Source: Panonychus citri
Taxonomy: Eukaryota; Arthropoda; Arachnida; Trombidiformes; Tetranychidae
DNA length: 64,000 nt
NCBI RefSeq assembly: GCF_014898815.1
Contig: NW_026515546.1
Location: 4,101,001-4,165,000 of the forward strand
Direction: 5' to 3'
Numbering within the stretch: the stretch's first letter is position 1; each line of letters opens with the position of its first letter. Below the pieces are notes generated by a model. The model was not told the DNA's origin and searched no databases. It was given only the letters and a program-made list of their open reading frames with translations. A program made the position numbers and the translations under genes. Below are positions 12,405-22,130 of the stretch, one piece after another.

Positions 12405-12696
12405 CATTTCGAACATGCGATTTAATTGTTACGATTCGCGATTTTTATCGATCCTGATAAACTTTAATTTAATTAACTTTACCTGTGAATTTAAAATTTA
12501 ATTTCATGTTATTATTTTTTTTCTGATACCAAAATTATGATAGTTGAACAGTTATTTTAGTTGTTTTTGTTACTCTTAAAACTGAGCCATTATTGCGTCG
12601 TAATAATTTCAACCAATTTTGTTTTCTTGATAAGTTTTCACATTTTAAAAGTTTGAAATTCTAATTTCATTTTTTGTTCGTGTCATACCTAATGAG

Positions 12697-12996
12697 CTAA
12701 CCCTTTTGGACCAGTCGCCCTATTTTGGGATCAGTCTTGAAAAGACTCTTGTCTATGGTGAACATATTGGTGGAGAACAGCCATTTATGGGATTTTCGCG
12801 AACAAGACTTTTGTCCATTTAGTTTTAAATTATTCGTTAATTGATTTCTCTTAAGTAATTTCGACCTCAGGGGAGAAAATTTGTTATTTTTATTATTATT
12901 ATTTTCCATTTTATTATTATTTTTCCCTTCCTTGTCCCTGCTTTCCCTATCCCTTGGTACGGTATTCATAATCGGAGACGATGAATTGAAATTCAT
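12697..12996 (-). CDS. Small basic ORF, 99 codons, doubtful
   Basis: Not recognised. It starts at ATG 12996 (MNFNSSSPIMNTVP), has an Asn/Lys-rich middle and ends KIGRLVQKG. Its C-terminal 40 residues (KSHKWLFSTNMFTIDKSL) are less repetitive than chance AT-rich frames, which is the only reason for listing it. It lies between DSTYK and POLR3D on their strand and may instead be 5'UTR or a chance frame. Confidence 0.2.
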   Translation of the reverse strand: MNFNSSSPIMNTVPRDRESRDKEGKNNNKMENNNNKNNKFSPLRSKLLKRNQLTNNLKLNGQKSCSRKSHKWLFSTNMFTIDKSLFKTDPKIGRLVQKG

Positions 12997-13702
12997 CGGA
13001 GCCTCTCCTGAGGTCGGAGTTAAAGCTTAAAATAAAATGCGATTAATTGTTAACAATTAGTTTCCATTTGCAAATTTCACTCTGGTTGAATTCATTTTCT
13101 TTTTTTTTCATTGTACTTTTATTTAAAGAATTGGTGTAAAAAAACAGAAAGTATAAAATTAATGATAATTAATATTAGAGAAAAAAGTTATAAACTTTGA
13201 TTGAGAATTTTTCATTAACATGATAACAATTGATAATAATTTACGTATTCAAATTATCGGGATGATCACAGGTAAGTTTTATCATTTTGGTTATTGAATA
13301 CGATTCAAGTTTGGGTGTTTGTTTTGTTTTCGTTTTGTTTTCCTTGTTGATTTGATTGTACAATTTGCGAGTTTGTTGGCACTTTGCTGGTGTTTTTTTA
13401 AACAAACGGAAAAACTATGGAAAAAATTGACTAATTAACAATATAAATTCTATAGAAAAATTGATTGAAAAAAAATAATAACAATTTGCACAATTGATTA
13501 TGTATAAAAGATGGAATAGTCATTAAGGAAACAACGAGAAGAAGAAGAAATTAATTATATTATGTTATACACTTGAGAAAATGATACTTCAATTTTTTCC
13601 GTTGAAATTTCATTGTCTTTGTTTTCCTTTGTTACTTATGGCACATGAGATCGAAACTATTATCAACAATTTACACACACTATTGGTCCATTTTCTTAGT
13701 GA

Positions 13703-16239
13703 TTAATATTCATTTCTTTCCACTTTGTTTCGATTAGATTGTTTTTCTGTCTTTCTTTTCAAAATGGTGACGAGTTTAAGTTCGATATCGCCAAGATATG
13801 GCCTAGCACTTGGATCTTTAGCCCAACAAGCTTCCATTATTGCCCAGCATTCAGAGTCAAATTCAGGTATCCGTTCAGGTCGTAAACCTAAGGGAAAAGG
13901 AAAGAGTAAAAATGGAAAAAAAAAGTTAAACCAATAGTGAAAATGTTAATTTGTGTTCTCTTGATTAAGATCAAATGATTAATCTCATCGGGTGTTTACC
14001 TTTTCTCACACAGGTCCATAGTTGATCTTTATTTTGACATTGTTCAAAAATGAATGGTAATCGTACGTGTCCAGCACAAATGTACCAAAATAATATACCA
14101 AAAGCATAAACATCAACAGAATTATCGTATTTACCGGTGAATAGTTCGGGTGCCATATGAATCGGTGTACCCACAATTGATCCTGACATCATTGCTTCCG
14201 GTTTACAGAATCCAAGATCAGTAATTTTGGCTCGATTACGTTTATCGAGTAAAACATTTTTCAATTTAATATCACGATGAACTAAACCTTGACTATGAAG
14301 AAAACGTATTCCTTGAACAACATCAATAGCGACCTGAAGTCGACTCAACCAATCTAAACCATTCTTAATGGCTGAATATAAATCTCTTGAAAGTCTATCC
14401 ATAATGAGTAATACTGCAGGATTAGAACCATTCCCGTAAGAATAGTCGATAACGGAACCACGAATTTGTACAATACGATTATGTTTTGGAATTGATCGAG
14501 TATAATAAAATTCCATAGCTAAATCATTCCAGTGTTTCTCATCTGGAGGTACAACTGATTTAACCGCAACAGGAGCATAACCAGCCCAAGAATTACAAGA
14601 GTAAACAACACCATATTGACCTCGGCCGATTTCCCTTCCCAGTTCGGGCATCCCATGTAGGATAACATCTCGTAAACTTGTCGCTTCAAGGGCACAACGG
14701 GCAATTCTTGGTGCATAATATTTACGAACACGATCTCGAAGTTCTTCAATCTTTTCCAATCTACCATAATGTAAATTTTCCAATTGTTTCATTGCTGTGG
14801 CAAATTGTGTATGTGATTTTCTCAATCTTTCCTTAAATTGAGCACAAATTGACTTTGCAAGTCGAGATTCCGACAATGAGCTTAAAACGTCAATGGCTAC
14901 CTTACGTTTCCATTCATCGTTAATCACAGTCTGATTTCTCCAAGATAACGAAATGGAAACTAATTGTTTCATTTTATCCCAGAAGGCACGTAATAGACTA
15001 GATGATGTTCGCATGTTTATCTCTACTTGATAAGCTGCATTCAATATTTGCTTGAGTGCATTGGAGGCTTGAATACATTCATTTCTAGATAGGGATAAGG
15101 GAAAAGCAGATGATGTTAATGAAGAGGGCGATGACTGTGATTGGCCTCGAGATTGGGATATTGATGAAACTGATGATGATATTGTTGTTATTGTTGCTGT
15201 TGTTGTTGTTGCAAGTGATCCTTGTAACGGTAGTGGAGGAGGTGGAGGTGGAGGTGGACTGAGTATATCACAGTGTGGTGACCAATTCTCTAGGCTTCCT
15301 AAGCATCTTTCCAATGTTCCAATGTAACTGCTTCTTAGATAATCAACTGAACCAATTAATTTATCGGCGATTGCAGCGTTTAATTTATTTAACACAACAT
15401 CTTGAATTTCAATCATGACAAGTTGAATCTCTCTTGAAGTTAAATTGGTTGTTGTTGTTGTTGTTGATTCATTTGAAGAAAGACTCAAATTAAGGGTTGA
15501 ATTTGTTTCATTGAAATTTTTCTCCGCTGATTCAACTAGATTGTTGGTTTCGGTTACACTAGATTCTTGATTAAGAATATCTTCTTTCATTGAAGTAATT
15601 GTAGAGGTGATGAGATTTTTAATCTCTTCTTGTTTCTTATTGGCGATCACCATTAAAGCTTCAAACAATTGTTGCTCTTTTTGCTTGGCATAAGCTATTC
15701 TTTTAGGAGTAATCATCATGTATCGGGTCATATCGAAGGCCGTTAATACGAACATTTTTAAACATTGATTGTGAACATCATTCAGATAATTTACGGCTTC
15801 GTCGATTGAACCATCTTCACCCATGGGACATTCTTCCTGTTTGAACGTCTGAGGTTGACCAACGAATTCCCAGCCCGTAGATGTCATATCTTGTTCGTTT
15901 GGATCATAAAGTGGAACAAAATCATCCCGATAAAGAACACGTTGAATTTTTTCAACATCTTCTTCGACTATTCCATCATCACCACCATCTTTTTCTTTGT
16001 GATAATCATCACCTTTTAGATTATTATCACCATATGATGATTCACTATTCTCCAATTTAACAAAACAACCATTAAGAGAAACGGAACCACCGCCACCACC
16101 ACAACCACTGGTCCCGGAAGAACCAATTCCTTTTAGACTATCTGATTGACTAGATCGAAGTGTTCGAGTATCACTGGTTTGACCATAACCACTTCCTCCT
16201 GGACTAATGAAACCTTTTTCTGGTTTAATGGAGTTTGAT
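13703..16239 (-). CDS. DSTYK: Dusty-type Ser/Thr-Tyr kinase, N-terminally truncated and fused behind POLR3D sequence
   Basis: Exons 14000-16239 and 13703-13887 (donor GTAAAC, acceptor CCTTAG; ends RNEY). The first ~130 codons, from 16239 (SNSIKPEKGF) to FKQE near 15832, copy POLR3D. From GSIDEAVNYLNDVH onward the protein is DSTYK: the ITPKR helical region, SVDYLR and GTLERCL segments, EWKRKVA, then a complete kinase domain with GRGQYGVVY (glycine loop), VAVKSV (Lys), HRDIKLKN (catalytic loop), DLG in place of DFG as in other DSTYKs, and MAPELF. The first ~340 residues of vertebrate DSTYK are absent here and not found upstream. The only ATG that reads into this frame before exon 2 is at 16307, inside the copied intron, because the copied exon 1 is frameshifted. 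The kinase part is open throughout and looks selected. How it is started is unknown. Confidence 0.85.
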
Positions 16240-17060
16240 CTGTGAGAGATTAAGATTAAACCGAGAAACAAAACAAAACAAAAAATTAAGATGAAAATCA
16301 AATTCATGGGAAAATTTTTAAATTAAAGAGAAAGAGAGAGAAAAAGAGAGAAAGTGAGAGAAAGAGAGAGAAAATAATGAGTTAGAAAGACAAAATTTCC
16401 AATGACTCAATTAGTTAATTGTTGACTATATTAGGTCAATACTCACGTTATATTTATACCATTAAAAGTTGCATCCAATTGAATTAAATCTTTTTTCCCT
16501 TTTGATTTTCTAGTCTTTTCTTTACTTTTTACTTTACCATTGCAACTGTTATTCTGATCTCGTCCTTCCCTGTTACCATTTCCACCTCCAGTCCCACCGC
16601 TACCTGGAGTTACTCCTGATCCTCCACCTGATCGACGAGTTGTTGGGATAGTCGGTTTAAAGACTCTCTTAGCAGCACCTCCTTTGGTGAATGCATTTAA
16701 ACCAATGATTGAATTTATGGCCGAAGTTAATTCAGTTTTACTCGTTGTTGTTGTTGCTGTTGTTGTTTTGTTGTTGTTGTTGCTGTTGCTTGTGATCCAA
16801 ATGATCTGTTAAAATGATGGTTACCAGTATTTCCATTAACTTGAACACCCGAAATTCCTGTTAATCGTTCTTTGGCTGTGGACATGCTGTTTCAAAGGTA
16901 AAAAATAATGAGAACAATGTAAACAAAAAAATTAACAACAACACAACAACAAAATTAAAATTATTTCTCTTTCGCATCTAAATAACACAAATCATAGATC
17001 ATAAAATCAAACAAATCAATGATGACGACAACAATGACTATGGAAAAAGAAACAAAAAAA
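15832..17060. repeat. Segmental duplication, copy B (POLR3D 5' half and promoter)
   Basis: Direct repeat of 11054-12215, inserted in the same orientation directly 5' of the DSTYK coding region. It includes a copy of exon 1, the intron and ~130 codons of exon 2. The junction is at about 15832, where POLR3D FKQED becomes FKQEECPMGED and DSTYK follows. The intron copy has a slightly longer GA-rich stretch. Confidence 0.95.
16447..16885 (-). pseudogene. Copied POLR3D exon 1 with +2 frameshift
   Basis: This is the duplicate of 11641-12077, with the same ATG context, donor (GTGAGT at 16446 downward) and sequence, but 439 nt instead of 437. The two extra bases lie in the CAA/ACA repeat at about 16745-16795. 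They turn the Thr run into a Gln run and then a stop (RVKLN, stop), so this ATG cannot reach the DSTYK frame. The repeat may be length-polymorphic, so other alleles could be open. It may still serve as promoter and 5'UTR for the kinase. Confidence 0.8.
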
Positions 17061-17648
17061 ACACAAACAAAGTAAAAAAGAAAATAAAATTCAATCAACT
17101 AACTAAGATCATCAGTTGATTCACTTGAATCATTCAACTTAATGATTATCTGATTATCGCCAATTAAGTAACTAACTTCTTCCAGATGGAGCCACAAACA
17201 AGTTCGTTAATCTTTAAATCGAGAATCAGCTGATCCTATTTATCGCATTTATCTCACAGCGATCATCTGTCAACCAGAATATCGAATGCGATTATTAGAT
17301 TTTCCAATAATCGATTAATCGACACAATATTTTTCTCTCAAAATCGATGATGAATGAAACTTTGCTGAAAGAGAAAAAGACACAGGAAAAGTAAGAGAAA
17401 GAGAAAAGTGGGAAACATTTTGTTGGAAGGGAAAATTACGATATAACAAGAAAGAGAAAAAGAAAGAGACCAATAAATCGATTTTCGGTTTTCGTTCATC
17501 GAATCGGATAATCGATTATTCCGATGATCGAAAGCTTAACTAATCCTTGTAGTTTGTCAATTCTAAACCTCGACCTTAATTGTTTGTTTGTTTTCTTCTT
17601 CTTCTTTTAATTAAAATCGTTTAATTTAAATGAAATTAATCTTCCATC
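17061..17648. other. Head-to-head upstream region of DSTYK chimera (-) and neurochondrin (+)
   Basis: About 760 bp separates the copied POLR3D ATG (16885) from the neurochondrin ATG (17649), so the two genes probably share a bidirectional control region. It contains many TCGAT/ATCGA words (17270-17530). No ORF. Confidence 0.45.
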
Positions 17649-19389
17649 ATGGAGAGAATACCTGAAACAAGTCAAGATCATCATGGAACAAATGTTAATG
17701 GTAATTGTTCATTAGAAGAAAAATATTCTTCAAGTTTGTTTACTATTTTTTTTTCTTGTTCTTTCGGTTTTACTAATTGTTTTTCTTTTTCGTTTTTTAT
17801 TTCTATTGATTTGATTTCTATATTCAGGTTCCGGTGAATCTGAACATTACAAGTTATGTTTAACTGCTTTACAAAGAGCTTCAAATGATACCGAAAAGCT
17901 AATTAGTCTATTGGTAATCGCTAAATATTTAAAACCTGGAAAGCTTTCAGAATCTGAGCTTCTTTGCCTATTTAATCATATAGGAAATGAATTTCTATCA
18001 AGATTACTAATAGTTCCAGAGATTGAACCCAATTTGGAAGATATTTCATCAGGATCTATGCATTCGATTGGTGTTAACATAATCCATGTAATATTAAAAG
18101 TTAAACCAGATCATCTTCCCCATTATGTTATGGTTAAACTGTTCACTCAAATATCGGAAATTCTTACATCATTACGACCGGAAAGTGATGAGAATAAATT
18201 ACTTCTAGATGATATTCTTTCTTGTTACCAGTGTTTACTTGAAATTTATCCTGATCGACAACGTTTATCAATCATTCTTCACTCATCTAATTCCATACGT
18301 TCATTGGTCTCAATTCTTACCAATCCAAATTTTGGAAATGTTGAAATTTATCTGTTATTATGTAAAGCATTCAGTGAATCAGATATCTCATCTAAAGATC
18401 CTGAATCTTTCCATAAGTTCATGTTTTTTGCTGCTTTAACCTTTAAAACTGTTCAAAGTCAACAAAAGTTTGACATTTGTAGTCAATTGGTAAATTTAAT
18501 CCAAAAAAATGAACAAACGTTAATCACTCAATCTCAATCATGTTCACCATCAACATCAACATCATCATCATCATCATCATCAATGTTTCAACCACCAACA
18601 AGCACCATTGGAGCAAATAATTGGTTACCCTTAATAACTGAAGGATTATTTGATATACTATCTAGTCGTCTTGATAAACAAAGACGAGATCCAGCGTTTT
18701 ATTTAATTGTCGCACTTAACAAAGTGTTTCCGCTTTTCGTTTGGATGACCTGTGGGGTAGAAAAATTTGAGGAAACTCGTTGTAGAAATTTTCTCCCTCT
18801 CGTCTTACGATTGGTTTGCATTGAAATTTGTCTCGAATTAAGGAAAGAAGATGAATCAATTGATGAGCATCTATTAAATGCTTGTTTCATACTCGTTGAA
18901 AGTTTAATCAATACAATTTGCGCTGAACCGGGTTCACTTGAGATTACACTTAAACTGACACCAAATGATATTGTTAATTTGTACAATTCCCTTCGTGAGA
19001 CAATTTTAACAGTTATCGAGTTTGTTAAGAATGTTATTAATGATTGGGAAGAGTTAAGTTCTAATCAAACAACATTCTCAATAATTATGGGCTGTATTCG
19101 AATAATTTGCTTCTGGACATTGGAAGATTTAAGTGGAATCGATGATAAAATGATTGATTTAATTCCGTTTATGGTTACACTTTTACACGATCAGAAAAGT
19201 TTTAACATCGTTGGACATTTTATTCTAACCTCTTTCTATGAAATTTGTGTTAATTGTGACGATTCTGATCCACTGAAACGATCAATATTAAGCTACGATA
19301 TTCAAGCAAATGTAACTCGATTTCAAACAATGTCACCTTTCAATGATCAAATGGATAAAATTTGTGAAGCTTTTCGTAATCTCAAGTGA
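17649..19389 (+). CDS. NCDN: Neurochondrin
   Basis: Neurochondrin is a cytosolic armadillo/HEAT-type alpha-solenoid linked in vertebrates to neurite outgrowth, CaMKII restraint and mGluR5 signalling. Exons 17649-17700 (phase 1 donor GTAATT) and 17828-19389 give 537 aa. The family start is clear in exon 2: LTALQRASNDTEKLISLLVIAKYLK, followed by FNHIGNEFLSRLL, DDILSCYQCLLEIYPD, FDICSQLVNLIQ, DILSSRLDKQRRDPAFYLI, VLRLVCIEICLELR and the hydrophobic DLIPFMVTLL. A Ser/Thr run at ~residues 215-235 is a linker. Vertebrate neurochondrin is about 729 aa; this one ends earlier, at QMDKICEAFRNLK, so the last repeats may be missing or diverged. Exon 1 contributes only a short Asp/His-rich start. Assignment rests on order and spacing of conserved helices. 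Confidence 0.8.
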
Positions 19390-19888
19390 AACAATTAACC
19401 GAGAGGCGGGAAAAAGCAAATTACACATTAATTAATCATAATTGTGATCATTATATTGGACTTATACAAACTCCTGATGGTCGAAACTTAATCATCTTTA
19501 AATTTTTTATACTCCCTGGTAAATGATAATCATTATCACTTTAACAATTAATGGTTTTACAATTCAATCTTCCAATCAAACCTGAACACACAACAAGTTA
19601 ACTCACTATTTAAATTGATTTGAAATGATTTCTAATTTCAAATCATCTAATCAACTTTCCAACCTTCCATTTTACTCATTAAAAGTACTCACGAGTAATC
19701 AATTTATTTTTAAACAGATTTAATCATCAAGATTTGTATAAATACTATTTCGAGGAGAAGATGATGAAAAGGGAAAAAACGAATTTAATTGTGAATTAAA
19801 TTGTTACAAGTAAAAAGATATTCAATGAGAGATTATGATGAATATGATGATGGAAAGATTATTCTAATGGTTGATTAAATCATCTCAA
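19390..19888. other. Convergent intergenic region, NCDN and GCHFR 3' ends
   Basis: AT-rich with 3'UTR character. Nothing coding seen. Confidence 0.5.
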
Positions 19889-20787
19889 TCAAACGTACAT
19901 CGTCCATATCTGTTTGATACAAGCGACATCGGGATCATAAGTCATCGCCATGGTTTGAACTCGATAGCCCAACAATTGGAACCAATCGAGGACACAAATG
20001 TTTGGATATTCAAATTTATAATTGTAACAATTAAAATTGGTGAATTTAAGTGGCTCCTCTATTATCCTTAGAGCTCTCAATTTCTGTATGATATTTGCAT
20101 CTCGAGTAGTTACATAAGTTGGACCATCGGTTCGACTCTCATAGCTTGACACAAGTAGATACATTCTTCCAGCTCCAATGAGGCTTCCACCGCCGCCGCC
20201 ACCACCACCTCCTCCTCCGCCACTTGAACCTGTAACACCGCCTAGAACACCAAGATTACCTGGTCCACCAACGATTCCAATTCGTTTGATTTGATTGTTT
20301 ATTGGGGCAGAAACGCTTGAAATTAATTGAGGACGTATTAATGATGAGGTTGATGGACCAGCTCCTTGATGATGGTGATGATGATGAAGATGATGCTGAT
20401 ATAATCGTGGATGAGCTGATTGTTGATTATGATGGTGTAAATGATGTGAATTGGATAAATGTGAACCTGAGCTTGATTGATGGTTTGATTGTGATTGTAT
20501 TAATTGCTGGTGATGATGGTGATGGTGATGCTGTTGCTGTTGACCTTGGTGACCCTGTTGTTGACCTGGTTGTTGATTATGATACCTGAGACCTGAAGAT
20601 GAGGAAGATGCCACTGATGATGAAGATGAGGGTTGCACTGGTAGTTGAGGTTGGAAGGTCCCTAGTCCTCCCGAACCAGTGACAATTGATGAAGATGATG
20701 AGGGAATTATATTGGTGGTGGAGGTGGAGGTGGAAGAGGAACCGGAAACTGATTGGCGGGGAATGGTGAAAATGGTTATTTGAGACA
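19889..20787 (-). CDS. GCHFR: GTP cyclohydrolase I feedback regulatory protein domain with long low-complexity leader (5' incomplete)
   Basis: GFRP binds GTP cyclohydrolase I and mediates its inhibition by tetrahydrobiopterin and activation by phenylalanine. The last 91 codons (20164-19889) are a full-length GFRP: MYLLVSSYESRTDGPTYV, then NFNCYNYKFEYP, then LLGYRVQTMAM. The ATG at 20164 is where the compact ~84-residue animal protein would start. Upstream, the same frame stays open for ~208 more codons of Ser, His-run, Gln-run and Gly-run sequence with RPQLISSVSAPINNQIKRIG between. The open frame begins at an acceptor, CTTCAG|TG at 20787, not at an ATG, so at least one 5' exon exists. The best candidate (ATG 21156 to donor at 21106) does not join in phase. 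Identification of the domain is fairly sure; the leader as translated protein is less so. Confidence 0.72.
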
Positions 20788-21551
20788 CTGAAGATGAATT
20801 TAAGTTAGACAGTTTGATTGATTTTCAATTGAATTCTCGATAAAAAGGAAACAATCAATATTAATCAACATCTAAATTATGTAAATATGATCCAAGATTT
20901 TTTGACACTTTTGATTAATTCACTTTCGTTTTCATTTGTATTCTGAAAATACAATTTATCTTCTTTCTTTCCTATCTTTCCTCCCTGTCTTATCTTCATC
21001 TTCCTCTCTCTCTCTCTCTCTCTTCATCCTTCCATCCTCATCCTCTCCCATGTTTCTCTCTCTCTCTCTAATTCATCTGATTCTATCCAATTGAGCATCT
21101 CTTACTTTTCTCCTCTTCAAAATCGATCCAAATGTCCACGAACCTTCAGCATCCATTTTCCATGAGTTCTATTAACTGATAGATTTTGTAATCATTTGAT
21201 AATTTAGGTCAAGAAGGTTGATTGTTAAGGATTCGATTCTAATTCTAGTTTCGATTTCGATTTCGATCAAATAACATTTATGAATTTCGTTTATTTCTTT
21301 ATCATTTAAATAATATAGTAATTCATATGAGCTCCTTTCGATCAGTTTATCATTTAGATTATCGAGTATTAATTGTTCGTTTGGAGTTGATTGTATTGTA
21401 AGGAATGAGAAGGAAAAATTTTCAGAACTTTTATTATTTGTTATCATTAGATTTTCTTTTATTCCTATTTATAAGTAAATTGAAATCTTATATTTAGTAT
21501 AACGGAGATAGAAATGATAAGAATACACTGATTGGGTGATGATATTGAGTG
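20788..21551. other. Region between GCHFR and CSN8
   Basis: Contains (CT)n runs at 21005-21023 and 21057-21068, and a possible first exon for the GCHFR gene (21106-21156, minus, donor GTAAGA). The frame at 21172-21447 (minus) is AT-repeat translation without recognisable features. Confidence 0.4.
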
Positions 21552-22130
21552 TTAATTCTCAAGAAAAGAAACATAATCAGTGAGTTTTTCCAATTGTTCT
21601 TGATTAGATGAGAAACTATTCTCTTCATCAATGGTAACATTTTTATCGATGGTAAATCCGAAAGGAACATCAGTCTTCCAACCAACCGATTGGCCCAATT
21701 TGATCATCTCTTCTTGAGAAGAACAACCAGTAGTTTTAATCACATCTTCCAAACTGATCTTCGTATAACCTTTGCTAATCAACTGAATTAATCTCGATTG
21801 ATGATCTTTTCTTAATTGTTCCATGATTGGAGACACATGAATTGGCCATGTTTGTCCATCTATTTTACCATAAACACCAGCGAAATCATTGGTCATCAAA
21901 CATTTACCAACTTCCCAGATTAACTTTAAACAATCAGATTTCTCCTTAATTGTGACCGGTATCCTTTTCCATAAAAATTTGGCATTAATTAAATCATTTT
22001 GTGCCAAATAAATAACAAGTAATTTCTCATAATCAGCTGATTCAATTTCTTTCATTTCCAATTCTTTCTGTTCCAATTGTTCCATTTCACTTTCAAGGTT
22101 AACAGTAAATGTCATTAAAATATCAACCAT
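21552..22130 (-). CDS. COPS8: COP9 signalosome complex subunit 8
   Basis: CSN8 is the smallest subunit of the COP9 signalosome, which removes NEDD8 from cullin-RING ligases in nucleus and cytosol. It is one exon of 192 aa, close to the usual ~209. Family features: YEKLLVIYLAQNDLINAKFLWKRIP (residues ~33-57), IWEVGKCL, DFAGVYGKIDGQTWP, SPIMEQLR, and the closing winged-helix/C-terminal helix LEKLTDYVSFLEN. The ATG at 22130 is followed by MVDILMTF; the next Met is 5 codons later. No defects. It lies head-away from the gene desert, so its promoter is in 22131-22500. Confidence 0.92.
   Translation of the reverse strand: MVDILMTFTVNLESEMEQLEQKELEMKEIESADYEKLLVIYLAQNDLINAKFLWKRIPVTIKEKSDCLKLIWEVGKCLMTNDFAGVYGKIDGQTWPIHVSPIMEQLRKDHQSRLIQLISKGYTKISLEDVIKTTGCSSQEEMIKLGQSVGWKTDVPFGFTIDKNVTIDEENSFSSNQEQLEKLTDYVSFLEN

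Noticed and set aside
13725..13937. Plus-strand frame with a Lys/Gly-rich end
   Set aside because: It lies antisense to the last exon of DSTYK, whose minus-strand reading (RPERIPEFDSECW) is clearly conserved.
21106..21156. ATG exon (MDAEGSWTFGS...) with a GTAAGA donor as first exon of GCHFR
   Set aside because: It joins the acceptor at 20787 in the wrong phase and meets a stop. Kept only as a possibility in case of another one-base error.
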